The translations under genes and the position numbers were made by a program. Below, in pieces: positions 36,357-45,916 of a stretch of DNA of 64,000 nt; positions within the stretch are counted from its first letter, which is position 1; the number at the start of each line of letters is the position of its first letter. The stretch lies in the NCBI RefSeq assembly GCF_000316625.1, contig NC_019676.1:5598501-5662500 (forward strand), in the 5' to 3' direction. Below the pieces are notes generated by a model. The model had not been told where the DNA came from. It worked only from the letters and a program-made list of their open reading frames with translations, and did no database searches. This DNA comes from Nostoc sp. PCC 7107 (GTDB taxonomy: Bacteria > Cyanobacteriota > Cyanobacteriia > Cyanobacteriales > Nostocaceae).

Positions 36357-36518
36357 AATTTTGTTTTTCCTTTTGCAGTTTCGGTACTTGGATGAACAGT
36401 TAAGGTTTTTACTATTTAATAGTTTCTTATTTAAATGTAATCTTTCCGGCTTGGTTCGGTACCTCCTGATACCTCTTAATTGTTAAGATATACCCTGACT
36501 ATAGCGATTGACTAGTTT

Positions 36519-37226
36519 TTATGGCTCTGGATCTGGAGACAATTGCTGTGGTGGTGTACTTTCTGATTCATGTAGTGCCTGTTGTTTCATGGTTGCCAAT
36601 TCGGCATCAATGCTTTTAGCAGATTCTAGAGAAGTAAATTGTTTTTGCAAATCATCACCATCTAATTGACCTATAGCTGCTGATTTCGCTTCAATCTGAA
36701 AAACCTTCTCTTCCATACGTTCAAAAGCATTGAGACTACTAGTAGCCGAAGCTCCACTGAGCATTTCCTGAAGTCGATAGGATGCTTCCGCCGAACGGGC
36801 GCGGGCAATATACATATCTTTTTTAGTTTTGGCTTCCGAAATTTTGGCTTCTAGCGATCGCATATCTTTCTTCAGTCGCTCGACAATTTCGGTTTGTTGA
36901 CCGATTTGATTGGAGAGGGAAGTGGCAGTTTCTTGATAAGCGCGACGCTTGGTTAGGGCTTCTCTAGCTAGAGGTTCATTGCCCTTTTTTATGGCAATTT
37001 GGGCATTACGATACCATGTTTCTGCTGTGGATTGGGCGGCTATTGCTTGGCGTTCAGTGCGTTTTTGGGTAGCGATGGCTTGTGCTAACCCCTGTCGCAA
37101 GCGCACTAAATTTTCTTGCATTTCGGCGACGGCTTGTTCCAAAATTTTTTCTGGATCTTCTGCACTGCCTATCAGACTATTGAGGTTAGCGCGAATTACC
37201 CGCAGGATACGCTTGATTAATTCCAT
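36519..37226 (-). CDS. PspA/IM30 family protein
   Basis: A 235-residue paralogue of the Vipp1 protein: same N-terminal amphipathic helix (MELIKRILRVIRANLNSLIG) and coiled coil (EDPEKILEQAVAEMQENLVR), but the tail ends in PPQQLSPDPEP without the terminal helix. That is the PspA pattern, linked to membrane stress. The two genes are separated by 162 bases and point the same way, so they may share a transcript. Confidence 0.88.
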   Translation of the reverse strand: MELIKRILRVIRANLNSLIGSAEDPEKILEQAVAEMQENLVRLRQGLAQAIATQKRTERQAIAAQSTAETWYRNAQIAIKKGNEPLAREALTKRRAYQETATSLSNQIGQQTEIVERLKKDMRSLEAKISEAKTKKDMYIARARSAEASYRLQEMLSGASATSSLNAFERMEEKVFQIEAKSAAIGQLDGDDLQKQFTSLESAKSIDAELATMKQQALHESESTPPQQLSPDPEP

Positions 37227-37367
37227 GTCGGCTCTCCATTCACTCTCTTGAAAAATTGCTTTTCTTGGGGAGACCCCAAGACCGCATTTTTCGCTTGTTG
37301 TCAGTCAACAGGCAGAGCATTTTGTCGATGTTTTCCTCATCCTATCGTAGATTTTTATCACTTATGG

Positions 37368-38618
37368 CTACTGCACCCGTGCTTTAATGCCTTTTGCTTG
37401 TAGTTCTTGTAATCTTTTCTGCACTTGCTCTTTAGTTTTTAACGCACCGAGATAAATCAGCTTTTGGTCGCGCGATAAATAAGCATCAGGAACTACTTGC
37501 CGTACAGAAGTAACCGTGCGATCGCCTTCATTATCCATAACGATATGATAGAACCCATCTGCTGCTGGTTGGATTTCGGTGTTTACCTGTGGGGGAGTTA
37601 CCAGAGGCTGTACAGGTTGTGCTGTGGCGATAGGGGGTAGATTCAAAGGCTGCACTGGCTGCATATCTGGTAAGGGGTTAACCACAGGTGGTGCGACTGG
37701 TGCGGGAATTATCACAGGCGGATTTACAGGTGCGATCGCTTTTGGGGGAGTTTTTGGTTGTAAACCAACTATATCGTTGGGGTCTTTCAGTTCAGGAAAC
37801 TCTTTTGTCGCCAAATTGGGATATTTCGGTATGGGTGTAAGTTCAGTTTGGGCTGGAGGCTGGGACTGGCTGGCTGTTTCCTGAGTCTGAGTTTTATCGG
37901 TATTAGCAGCGGAATTACTATTAAAGATTTTATCAAAACTCAACTGTGGCAAGCTTTTCGGATTAAATACTATGTAACCCAAAGTCAAACTAGCCATCAA
38001 CAGTAACAACATCGAGCCGATACCTAAAGGTGATAGCAAACTATCGTTAGAATTACTGGGGGGCTTTGTTTGTTGTTGTTGTTCATCGTTTAAACTCCGC
38101 AGCAATGCTTCACTCGATTCCAAATAATCATCTGGCTGAGTCGGAGTTTCCTTTGCCTGCATCAAATTTTCACTGGGAGTCACCTGAGCCGTGGTAGGCA
38201 CTATACTGCTACTGCTAGTAGAATTTAGTGATGGTAAGGGAATTTGGGTTTGGTTGGAACTGCTAGAAGATTTCTGCTGCGGCTGTTCTATCGTTTCTGT
38301 TTTAGCTGTTGTTACTGGTTTCTCTAGAGACACTTCAGTTACAGATGCAGGCTGTATACTCGTTTTAACTTCAGTTACAGGTAGCTGAATTTTGCCCGCT
38401 AGTGCTGTTATTTCTGTTGTGTCCTGGGTTTGAGTGTTAATGTTATTCCCTGTACGGGATTGATAAGCTGTTTTTGATGCTATGCGTGAACGACGGTATC
38501 TAGCCAACTCTTGATCTAGCTGCACTTCCAAACTGGCCAGGGCTGCGGCTAGCGGGGGCTTTAACTCAGGTGGTTTAGATGATTGAATACCGGAATCTAT
38601 GGGCGAGTTTTGACTCAT
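37368..38618 (-). CDS. membrane-anchored protein with SPOR-like C-terminus
   Basis: A 416-residue protein. Residues 1-197 are Gln/Ser/Thr-rich and probably cytosolic and disordered; one membrane helix spans ~198-217 (GIGSMLLLLMASLTLGYIVF); 220-350 is a long Pro-rich linker; and ~355-416 looks like a SPOR-type fold (DGFYHIVMDN, AYLSRDQKLIYLGALKTKEQ, VQKRLQELQAKGI). SPOR domains bind denuded septal peptidoglycan, so a wall or division role is inferred. It is divergent from dciA. Confidence 0.72.
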   Translation of the reverse strand: MSQNSPIDSGIQSSKPPELKPPLAAALASLEVQLDQELARYRRSRIASKTAYQSRTGNNINTQTQDTTEITALAGKIQLPVTEVKTSIQPASVTEVSLEKPVTTAKTETIEQPQQKSSSSSNQTQIPLPSLNSTSSSSIVPTTAQVTPSENLMQAKETPTQPDDYLESSEALLRSLNDEQQQQTKPPSNSNDSLLSPLGIGSMLLLLMASLTLGYIVFNPKSLPQLSFDKIFNSNSAANTDKTQTQETASQSQPPAQTELTPIPKYPNLATKEFPELKDPNDIVGLQPKTPPKAIAPVNPPVIIPAPVAPPVVNPLPDMQPVQPLNLPPIATAQPVQPLVTPPQVNTEIQPAADGFYHIVMDNEGDRTVTSVRQVVPDAYLSRDQKLIYLGALKTKEQVQKRLQELQAKGIKARVQ

Positions 38619-38751
38619 TACCTGTCTGCCTCAAACCTAGACTGTGGAATGGAATAGAGCTAATTTGTGCTAATACTAGCGAAAAATTTCGCATCACTGT
38701 AAACTTTCTTGAACTATCTTGAATTTCAGCACTCAGCACTTTGAAGTAAGG

Positions 38752-39297
38752 ATGTCTTTGAAATCAGTCAATGATATTTTAGGCTTTTTAGAACAACAAG
38801 CCAGATGGCAAGAGCAGCCATTTCAAAAAGTGCTTCATTTTTGGGCAGAAGTGGTAGGTGCAGCAGCCGCTAAACATACCCAACCATTAGTGATTCAGCG
38901 TGATGTTTTGCGAGTGGCGACTTCAAGTGCTGCTTGGGCGCAAAATCTGGCTTTTAAACGCCAAATCATCCTGTTAAAGTTAAATGAAAATTTGCCTAAC
39001 CCATTGGTTGATATCCGCTTTTCTACGGCTGGGTGGCAGAATTCTTCAGCAAAGCCACAGCAACAACTCACAGGTTCGCCGCAAGAACATCCTAGTTATC
39101 TGGGAAATGTGAGTTATGTGCAGCGTGATGATTCGCAAACGTTGGAAAATCCTCAGACGGCCTTTGGACTATGGGCTAAAAAAATGCAAGTGCGATCGTA
39201 TGGTTTACCTCTTTGTCCCCAATGTCAATCTCCTACCCCTCCAGGAGAAATTGAGCGCTGGCAAGTTTGTGCTGTTTGTGCCTCTAAGCAGTTTTGA
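38752..39297 (+). CDS. dciA: DciA-family (DUF721) protein with zinc ribbon
   Basis: A 181-residue protein from the ATG at 38752. Residues 1-85 are the DUF721 domain (MSLKSVNDILGFLEQQ, FWAEVVGAAAAKHTQPL, LRVATSSAAWAQNL). DciA proteins help load the DnaB helicase. The C-terminal ~30 residues have two CxxC pairs (LCPQCQSP and VCAVCA), a zinc-ribbon-like addition not in the E. coli-type or mycobacterial forms. A CAGCACT repeat sits just upstream of the ribosome site. Confidence 0.85.
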   Translation: MSLKSVNDILGFLEQQARWQEQPFQKVLHFWAEVVGAAAAKHTQPLVIQRDVLRVATSSAAWAQNLAFKRQIILLKLNENLPNPLVDIRFSTAGWQNSSAKPQQQLTGSPQEHPSYLGNVSYVQRDDSQTLENPQTAFGLWAKKMQVRSYGLPLCPQCQSPTPPGEIERWQVCAVCASKQF

Positions 39298-39652
39298 ACA
39301 TAAGTTATTGATTGAGATTGGGTGTACTTCTGCCTCACTGTTGATTTTTGCTGTGAATACGTTGGTTTAAGAACAGTCAAATACTTAATATTCTTTAACT
39401 AAAATTGATATTTTTACAAAAAAACTCGGAAAATTTTGGTAAAGTTCATATTGTACAGTCACCCTCAGTCGCCTTCGCGTAGCGTCTCGTAGAGAAGAAC
39501 GCCAAAAAATCATAGACTCTACGTAAGTTTTAGCTTGGCTTAACTAAAGCCATCTATTTTTTTATTATTACCAGGATTTTAGGTAATTTCCTGATATAAA
39601 TTGTCTAAAATCCTACTAAATTATTTTCCTCTTATTATCTCCGTTCTGAGTA
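39298..39652. other. intergenic region with a palindromic repeat
   Basis: No gene seen. At 39471-39503 GCCTTCGCGTAGCGTCTCGT and AGAGAAG form the palindrome common in Nostoc-type intergenic regions (partial self-pairing of CTTCTCTACGAGA and its relatives). The IS630 element starts at 39653. Confidence 0.5.
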
Positions 39653-40775
39653 AGTAGCTAGGCGCAATTAAATATAAAACGCTCAAGAGCATATCCATCC
39701 TTAAGGCTTCTGGCTTCAATGCCATCAATAATAGCCATCGCTAAATCATAATTATTATCAAACATCTGTCCAGCAATTTCATGAGTCTTCAATTGATGCC
39801 ACTCCTCCTCAATTCGATTCATTTGAGAACAATAGGGTGGTAAGAAAAACAAGTATAGTCCTTGTTCTTGCCATTGTTGCCATCGTTGTTTTGCTTTGTT
39901 ACTCCGATGCAAGGAGCCATTGTCTTGAACAACCACAGTGATTTGACCAGTTTCATCTAAAGTTTGTTGTGCTTTAGCTGCAACCAAATCCATCACTTCA
40001 ATGTAACGCGGTGTTTTGAACCCACCTTGAACTAAGGCATACTCAAAACTGGTTTGAGGTTCCCATAAACCCAAAATGCTAATACGACCACCACGACTAC
40101 CTACTTGTGGCATGAGTTTTTGGCTACCAATACGGCTGTAACTATAGCTGACAGGACTCCAACGACAACATCCAGATTCGTCAAGGTATTTCAGTTCAAC
40201 ATAACCATCTGCTGCCGCTTGCTTCAAGATATCTAGGTCTGCTTGTTTAAGTTCTCGTTTGTCTGGATCTTGTTTCCCTTTATGGCTATGACGCGTGCGT
40301 TTCCATCTCCAGCCTTTTTTTTGAGCAAACGTCGCAGACGGTCTGGACTGAGCTGTACATTTCTCTGTTGAGCCAACTTTTGTGATAACTGCAAACTGTT
40401 ATAGGTACGGGGTTCTACCTCTAAACAATGCTCTAAGTATGCTAAGTCCGCTTCCAGCCATTTACGCTTTGCTCCTCGTCCTGCTCTTTCCCACAATCCC
40501 CCCAATCCCAAGCTCTGCCATCGCCGCAGTGTTGCTCTTACCGTATGTTCGTGACATTCAAAAATCTGGGCAATTGCTGGTACATTCCATCCTTGAGCAT
40601 TTAATCGAATCATGTGGGCGCGATCTCGTGTGCGTTGAGGAACGGTTGTCGCTTCTCGCAACTGAGCCAGTGTCAAATCTTCTAAATCTGTTAATGTCAC
40701 TCGTAATGGAGCAGGCATCTAGTCGCATCTGTTTTTGAACTCACTTTATCTTATATTTAATTGCAACCAGCTACT
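39653..40775 (-). mobile_element. IS630-type insertion sequence, 1123 bp
   Basis: Inverted repeats of about 27 bases (from 39653, inward AGTAGCTAGGCGCAATTAAA, and from 40775 on the other strand, AGTAGCTGGTTGCAATTAAA) are flanked by TA (39651-39652 and 40776-40777), the target duplication of this family. One transposase, read in two frames, fills the element. Sequence appears intact. Confidence 0.92.
39658..40718 (-). CDS. IS630 family transposase, frameshifted
   Basis: The upstream frame (40718-40233) encodes two helix-turn-helix domains (LAQLREATTVPQRTRDRAHM, WNVPAIAQIFECHEHTVRA). The downstream frame (to 39658) encodes the DDE_3 core: YLDESGCCRW, VVVQDNGSLHRS, LFFLPPYCSQMNRIEEEW. The frames meet at a run of eight A on the minus strand (40315-40322); a -1 shift there gives a continuous protein (KKGWRWKRTRHSHKGKQ). 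Catalytic D, D and E are all present. The stop lies in the left inverted repeat. Confidence 0.9.
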
Positions 40776-40779
40776 TACT

Positions 40780-41226
40780 GATCGATACATACAAGGTTGA
40801 ATTTTTAAAATGACTGAGTACTTGATTTAGTGAAAAGGATGTCTCAGCCAATAAATTTTCACAGATGATGTCTCAGTAAGAATTATGTAAATTTCAGACT
40901 GAATTGCTAAAATAAATACACAGATTTATCGTTGACTAGCTATATATAAGCTTGTTTGAAGCATTAAAGTTAAGCGGAGTTTAAATCTAAACTTTAAGTT
41001 TTACCCTTGATCCCTAGCTATTTTTAGCCGAAAATTAGTAGGTAGTTACTTTAGTAATCATTTAAAAATATAACAAGATTCTAAAAACATCCTGAAGTTT
41101 ATTTTTGTGTTGGGATCGCTAGAACCTAGTGTAAATAATAATTTGCTGCCAATATTACGTATTTATATCTAGGCGCAGAATATAAATATGTAAGACAGCC
41201 CTGAACAGCACTAAAGATGAACTCAA
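40780..41226. other. intergenic region, no gene seen
   Basis: A/T-rich; no open reading frame, RNA or repeat family recognised. It is upstream of the Cys-rich gene at 41227 and has no HIP1 octamer. Confidence 0.35.
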
Positions 41227-41562
41227 ATGAAACCGATAAACTTTTTGACATCTGCCTGTAGATATTGTCGTCATTACAACCCAGAAGGTCGCCGTGGCGG
41301 AATGTGTCAACAGTTGGGAGCGCCTGTGCAAGCCGCTTGGAAAGCTTGTTCTTTAGCACTTCCACCTTTTGCACCTTCTTGGGAAACTTTAGAAGATTCT
41401 TGGAGTTTGCCCGATGGCACACCAGTCTTAGACAGTTCTCATCCTTTAGTTGCTGTTGCCGACAACATAACATTTGTGACTATTGAGGAAATTGCTAATT
41501 TAATTCCTGAAGAGGCTGAGGCTAAGACAGTCAGTGCTAATTTAGCCACTATTTCTTATTAG
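41227..41562 (+). CDS. small Cys-containing conserved protein
   Basis: A 111-residue protein. The N-terminus has a CRYCRHYNPEGRRGGMC pattern and a further Cys (KACSLALPPF), which could bind a metal or an Fe-S cluster, followed by an acidic C-terminal half (FVTIEEIANLIPEEAEAK). I recognise the type as a conserved cyanobacterial hypothetical but no function is known to me. It stands alone. Confidence 0.65.
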   Translation: MKPINFLTSACRYCRHYNPEGRRGGMCQQLGAPVQAAWKACSLALPPFAPSWETLEDSWSLPDGTPVLDSSHPLVAVADNITFVTIEEIANLIPEEAEAKTVSANLATISY

Positions 41563-41628
41563 ACTCGGTTTATAGACATAAAAAATATTTCTCTTGAAAA
41601 TTGCTAGTGCTGTAAACGTTGACATCTC

Positions 41629-41747
41629 CAAAAATCGCACCTAATACCAATTTTGGCTTGTGAATTGAAAATTTTGTCAAAAAGCTTTTCTCGATAACGC
41701 TAAACGACCTAAGCTCAAATTGATATGCCTCAAAGGTGCGATTTTTG
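41629..41747. mobile_element. MITE-like element, 119 bp
   Basis: 14-base perfect terminal inverted repeats (CAAAAATCGCACCT at 41629-41642, complement at 41734-41747) with imperfectly paired A/T-rich arms inside. No coding capacity. The right end lies six bases from the stop codon of menB. Dinucleotide TC flanks both sides. Confidence 0.5.
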
Positions 41748-41753
41748 TCATTT

Positions 41754-42587
41754 TTAAGGTAGCCAAGGGAAGGAACGAAAATTGGGCGATCGCTTTTCTA
41801 AAAATGCTTGTTTACCTTCTGCGCCTTCTTCTGTCATGTAATAGAGTAAAGTTGCATTCCCCGCTAGTTCTTGTAAACCAGCTTGTCCGTCACAATCGGC
41901 GTTGAATGCGGCTTTGAGACAGCGAATAGCGATCGGGCTTTTTTGTAAAATTTCTTGCGCCCATTGAACACCTTCATTTTCTAATTCTTCTACCGGCACA
42001 ATACAGTTAATTAAACCCATATCTAGCGCCTCTTGGGCATTGTATTGACGGCAGAGGAACCAAATTTCTCGCGCTTTTTTTTGCCCAACACTGCGGGCGA
42101 GATAACTAGCACCAAAACCACCATCAAAACTGCCAACCTTGGGGCCAGTTTGGCCAAAAATAGCGTTATCTGCCGCAATAGTGAGGTCACAAATCAAGTG
42201 TAAAACGTGTCCACCACCGATCGCATATCCCGCAACTAAAGCAATCACGACTTTTGGCATCGAACGTATCAATCGCTGTAAATCCAGCACATTCAAGCGA
42301 GGAATTCCCGCATCATCTACATAACCCCCCTCTCCCCGCACACTTTGATCACCACCAGAACAGAAAGCATACTTGCCATCAGTATGAGGGCCAGCACCAG
42401 TAAATAGAACTACCCCAATATTTGTATCTTCACGGGCATCACAAAACGCGTCGTACAATTCAAAGACAGTTTTCGGACGGAAAGCATTACGTTTGTGTGG
42501 GCGGTTGATGGTGATTTTTGCAATACCATCGGTTTTGTGATAAAGGATATCTTCGTAGGTTTTGACAGATTGCCAGTTAACTTGCAT
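41754..42587 (-). CDS. menB: 1,4-dihydroxy-2-naphthoyl-CoA synthase
   Basis: A 277-residue crotonase-fold enzyme. Family marks: [38 protein letters not shown], the [19 protein letters not shown] active-site segment and [10 protein letters not shown]. It closes the naphthoquinone ring in phylloquinone (vitamin K1) synthesis, which cyanobacteria need for photosystem I. menD lies 1 kb away in the same direction, separated by an opposite-strand gene. Confidence 0.96.
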   Translation of the reverse strand: MQVNWQSVKTYEDILYHKTDGIAKITINRPHKRNAFRPKTVFELYDAFCDAREDTNIGVVLFTGAGPHTDGKYAFCSGGDQSVRGEGGYVDDAGIPRLNVLDLQRLIRSMPKVVIALVAGYAIGGGHVLHLICDLTIAADNAIFGQTGPKVGSFDGGFGASYLARSVGQKKAREIWFLCRQYNAQEALDMGLINCIVPVEELENEGVQWAQEILQKSPIAIRCLKAAFNADCDGQAGLQELAGNATLLYYMTEEGAEGKQAFLEKRSPNFRSFPWLP

Positions 42588-42697
42588 GAGAAAGAATTGC
42601 GCTATTGTGCTTGAGAATTTTATCGCGGACTGAGAAGCGATCGCTAAACTTTCCTCTCTCCAGTAAAATCAGGGCTGGTAATTGACTCACAATCAAA

Positions 42698-43519
42698 ATG
42701 CGCCGCGACTCTATTTTCTACAAATTATTCCAACAATTTCCCGGTTTGCTGTTTGAATTAGTAGATCAACCACCATCAGAAGCTGAGAATTATTTATTTG
42801 AATCGGTGGAAATTAAAGAAACAGCATTCCGAATTGACGGAGTGTTTCTACCTCCAGCTAATGCAGCATCCAAAGTCGTCTTCTTTGCTGAAGTGCAGTT
42901 TCAAAAGGACGAAGACTTGTACCATCGCTTTTTTAGCGAATTGTTTTTGTTTCTCTACCGCCACTCGATTCGTTATGATGACTGGTTTGGAGTGGTTATT
43001 TTTCCTTCGCGCAATTTAGAACCTTCAAATCCCCGAATTCACCAAGCATTATTACAAAGCAATCAAGTCCGGCGAGTGTATTTGGATGAATTAGGCGATT
43101 TACGACAACAACCTTTAGGATTGGCTTTGATGTTGCTGACGACAACGCCTGAAACCGAAGCAGTGGAAGCAGCACGGTATCTGCTAGAACAAGCACAGCA
43201 ACAATCAGAACAAGCCATAATAAATTTAGTGACAACGATTATACTCTACAAGTTTTCTACCCTAAGTCGAGAGGAGATTGAAGCAATGTTGGGACTGATT
43301 TCAGAAGAACCACGGGCTATTCGAGAAGCAAAGGAAGAAGCACGAAAAGAAGAAGCGCAATCGCTCATTCTCCGACTTTTAAACCGACGAGTAGGTACAA
43401 TTGACGATGAACTTCAGCGCCAAATTCAGGCGTTGTCGTTAGAACAGGTAGAAGCATTGGGTGAAGCTTTGCTGGATTTTGCAGCGATCGCGGATTTAGA
43501 AACTTGGTTACAAACTTAA
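42698..43519 (+). CDS. DUF2887/Rpn-like PD-(D/E)XK nuclease
   Basis: A 273-residue protein. The N-terminal half (RDSIFYKLFQQFPGLLFEL, FRIDGVFLPP, VVFFAEVQFQ) holds Asp and Glu-x-Gln at the places expected for a PD-(D/E)XK nuclease; the C-terminal half is helical with an EAKEEARKEEAQ hinge and a final DUF4351-like region (LLNRRVG, LEALGEALLDF type). Such proteins are abundant in cyanobacteria and are grouped with recombination-promoting nucleases or transposase-like families. It lies between menB and menD. Confidence 0.85.
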   Translation: MRRDSIFYKLFQQFPGLLFELVDQPPSEAENYLFESVEIKETAFRIDGVFLPPANAASKVVFFAEVQFQKDEDLYHRFFSELFLFLYRHSIRYDDWFGVVIFPSRNLEPSNPRIHQALLQSNQVRRVYLDELGDLRQQPLGLALMLLTTTPETEAVEAARYLLEQAQQQSEQAIINLVTTIILYKFSTLSREEIEAMLGLISEEPRAIREAKEEARKEEAQSLILRLLNRRVGTIDDELQRQIQALSLEQVEALGEALLDFAAIADLETWLQT

Positions 43520-43609
43520 CAAAGAGAATAACTCTCACGCAGAGGCGCAGAGAAGAAACAGTATATAAAACTCCGCGCCCCTCTGCGTTAATCTTTGCGC
43601 CACTTTGCG

Positions 43610-45346
43610 TTAAAAATCAAATACAACTTCTACGACAAACTTCTTTAAATTTTCCTGTCGCCATTTAGCATCAGCTTTACGATTTGTCTGCAACTCTAAA
43701 ACTCTAATTCCTTTACTTGGTAATGGATTTATTTTTCTCTGTAACTCTTCCCAAGAAGTTATTAATTCATGCTGCACACTATATGCAGCGCACAACTGAG
43801 CAAAATCAATATCCTGGGGAGTGCCAAAAAATTCTTCAAATGGTGGGTCGAATTTAGCGATGGGTAACATTTCAAAAATTCCGCCACCGTTGTTATTAAT
43901 TAAAACAATTGTGAGATGACCAATAAATTTATTGCGGATCAAAAACCCATTCGTGTCATGTAATAATGCTAAATCTCCTGTTAACATGACACTACTTTGT
44001 TGACCATGAGAAATTCCTAATGCGGTGGATAACGTGCCATCAATCCCATTTGCACCGCGGTTAAAATATGTTCGCACCTTTAAATTATTTGGTTGCCAAA
44101 AATACTCCACATCTCGCACAGGCATACTATTGGCAATAAATAACGGCGTTCCTGCGGGGAGTGTTTGAGACAACAACCAGGCCGCTTTACCTTCAAATGA
44201 ATCCTCCATTTTCCCCATAGTCTGGTCAACGGCGACTCTGACTTTCGCTTCTGCAATACACCAACTTTGCAGATATTCCGACAGGGAATTGTTCTTGTTA
44301 ATTTCGGTTATCTCCAACTCATCTACACTTATTCGTAAATGCGTTGTCTGACCGTGGAGAGGATCAAGGTTTTGGTCACTAGGGTCAATTACCCAGCGTT
44401 GGGGTTGTGTAGAACTTAACCAAGTCCGCAGTTCTTTACTGGTAGGCATATCTCCCACCTGGATGACCATTTCTGGTGCTAACTGCTTTGCTAATTGCTG
44501 ATTACGTAAAATCAGGTCGTAGGTGGAAATTAAATGAGGGTTGAGGTCAGCATAATTTCTCAGTGGCGAAAGTCCTTCAGCGAGGACAGGCCATTGCAGA
44601 GTTTGAGAGAGTGTTGCGATCGCCCTACAATAATCTTCAGGATTTTGAGGTTGAGCAACTCCAGCAATAATTATCCCGCGATCGCAATTTTGCCATACTT
44701 GGGGAATGGGAAATTGAGAGTGGAGAATGGGGAGAGTATTTGTGACTGCGGCGAAGAATGCTTCTGAGTCAAACTGAAAGTCAGTACCGTCGGGAACCGG
44801 TGCAAGAGGATCACGGAAGGGAATGTTGAAATGTACTGACCCTTTGCTTGGTGTTTGCGTTCTCTCCCAAGCATAAATTACCGTTTGTCGCAAATAAGCC
44901 AGCATTTCTATATTTGCAGCAGGTAAAGCTAACTCAGTTTGCCAATTGGGATAACTACCATATAATTTCACTTGGTCGATAGTTTGACCAGAGTGACAAT
45001 CTCGCAGTTCTGGTGGTCTATCGGTAGTCAATATTAGCAGTGGTACACGACTTTCTTTAGCTTCAATCACTGCGGGATAAAAGTTTGCGCCGGCTGTCCC
45101 AGAAGTACAAACCAGTGCTACAGGTCTTCCGGTGGCTTTAGCTACTCCCAAGGCAAAAAAAGCCGCGGAGCGTTCATCGAGAATAGATATAGCTTCAATA
45201 TCGGGTACTTGTTGAGCAAAGGCAACTGTTAGGGGTGTAGAACGGGAACCAGGACAAATTACAGCACAAGTTAAACCTAGACGCTTTAATGTCTCCGTCA
45301 AAACAAAAGCCCAAAGTTGATTAACATTCCTATAGGCGACCAGCAT
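43610..45346 (-). CDS. menD: SEPHCHC synthase
   Basis: A 578-residue thiamine-diphosphate enzyme. N-terminal Glu region (CPGSRSTPLTVAF, DERSAAFFALGVAKA), SGTAGANFYPAVIEA, and C-terminal NRGANGIDGTLSTALG plus TGDLALLHDTNGFL for cofactor and metal binding are present. It makes SEPHCHC from isochorismate and 2-oxoglutarate in phylloquinone synthesis. The ATG at 45346 is chosen over the preceding TTG. Confidence 0.95.
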   Translation of the reverse strand: MLVAYRNVNQLWAFVLTETLKRLGLTCAVICPGSRSTPLTVAFAQQVPDIEAISILDERSAAFFALGVAKATGRPVALVCTSGTAGANFYPAVIEAKESRVPLLILTTDRPPELRDCHSGQTIDQVKLYGSYPNWQTELALPAANIEMLAYLRQTVIYAWERTQTPSKGSVHFNIPFRDPLAPVPDGTDFQFDSEAFFAAVTNTLPILHSQFPIPQVWQNCDRGIIIAGVAQPQNPEDYCRAIATLSQTLQWPVLAEGLSPLRNYADLNPHLISTYDLILRNQQLAKQLAPEMVIQVGDMPTSKELRTWLSSTQPQRWVIDPSDQNLDPLHGQTTHLRISVDELEITEINKNNSLSEYLQSWCIAEAKVRVAVDQTMGKMEDSFEGKAAWLLSQTLPAGTPLFIANSMPVRDVEYFWQPNNLKVRTYFNRGANGIDGTLSTALGISHGQQSSVMLTGDLALLHDTNGFLIRNKFIGHLTIVLINNNGGGIFEMLPIAKFDPPFEEFFGTPQDIDFAQLCAAYSVQHELITSWEELQRKINPLPSKGIRVLELQTNRKADAKWRQENLKKFVVEVVFDF

Positions 45347-45470
45347 CAAATCCCAGATAGCTATCAGACAATATTCAATTGTGACATTCTCCTATACTGA
45401 GTTTCAGTGAATTTGTAGGTTTTCCCACCGTTGTTTGTTAAATTTTGTATGGCAATTTATCTAAAATACT

Positions 45471-45836
45471 ATGGACTGTATTTATTTAACGGGAATTTGC
45501 TGCTATGGCTACACGGGATATTTACCAGAGGAACAAGTTTTAGGGCAATGGTTTGAAGTGGATATTAAGCTATGGTTAGATTTGTCTCAAGCTGCGGAAA
45601 CTGATGCGATCGCAGATACTCTCGATTATCGCAGTGTGATTAGCACTATTCAAAACTTAGTCAAAACATCCCGGTTCGCTTTACTCGAAAAGTTAGCAGG
45701 TACAATTGCCGATACTATCTTGCAACAGAGCGATCGCGTCACGCAAGTCCAAGTTGTCGTCACCAAACCCGCAGCGCCTATTCCTGATTTCGGCGGCAAA
45801 ATTAGTATTGAATTGACGAGAACAGGGAAAAGGTGA
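45471..45836 (+). CDS. folB: dihydroneopterin aldolase
   Basis: A 121-residue protein: CIYLTGICCYGYTGYLPEEQ with the conserved GYxGxxPEE, FEVDIKLWLDLS, ADTLDYRSV and a late KPAAPIPDFGGKISIEL stretch. It splits dihydroneopterin in folate synthesis. The ATG is taken at 45471. Next to the GGCT-like gene. Confidence 0.93.
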   Translation: MDCIYLTGICCYGYTGYLPEEQVLGQWFEVDIKLWLDLSQAAETDAIADTLDYRSVISTIQNLVKTSRFALLEKLAGTIADTILQQSDRVTQVQVVVTKPAAPIPDFGGKISIELTRTGKR

Positions 45837-45916
45837 CAGGTTACAGGGGACAGAGTTAAAAGATTTTTCCTGTAACTACCTTGACTTATAAACCTGAAAC
45901 ATGACCACCTTTGCCA

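Noticed and set aside
37579-37884. Gly-rich plus-strand frame opposite the Pro-rich linker
   Set aside because: Composition mirrors the Pro codons of the real gene on the other strand.
39658-40718. Two separate genes in the IS630 element
   Set aside because: Both frames are halves of one transposase joined at the A8 run; the second has no proper start.
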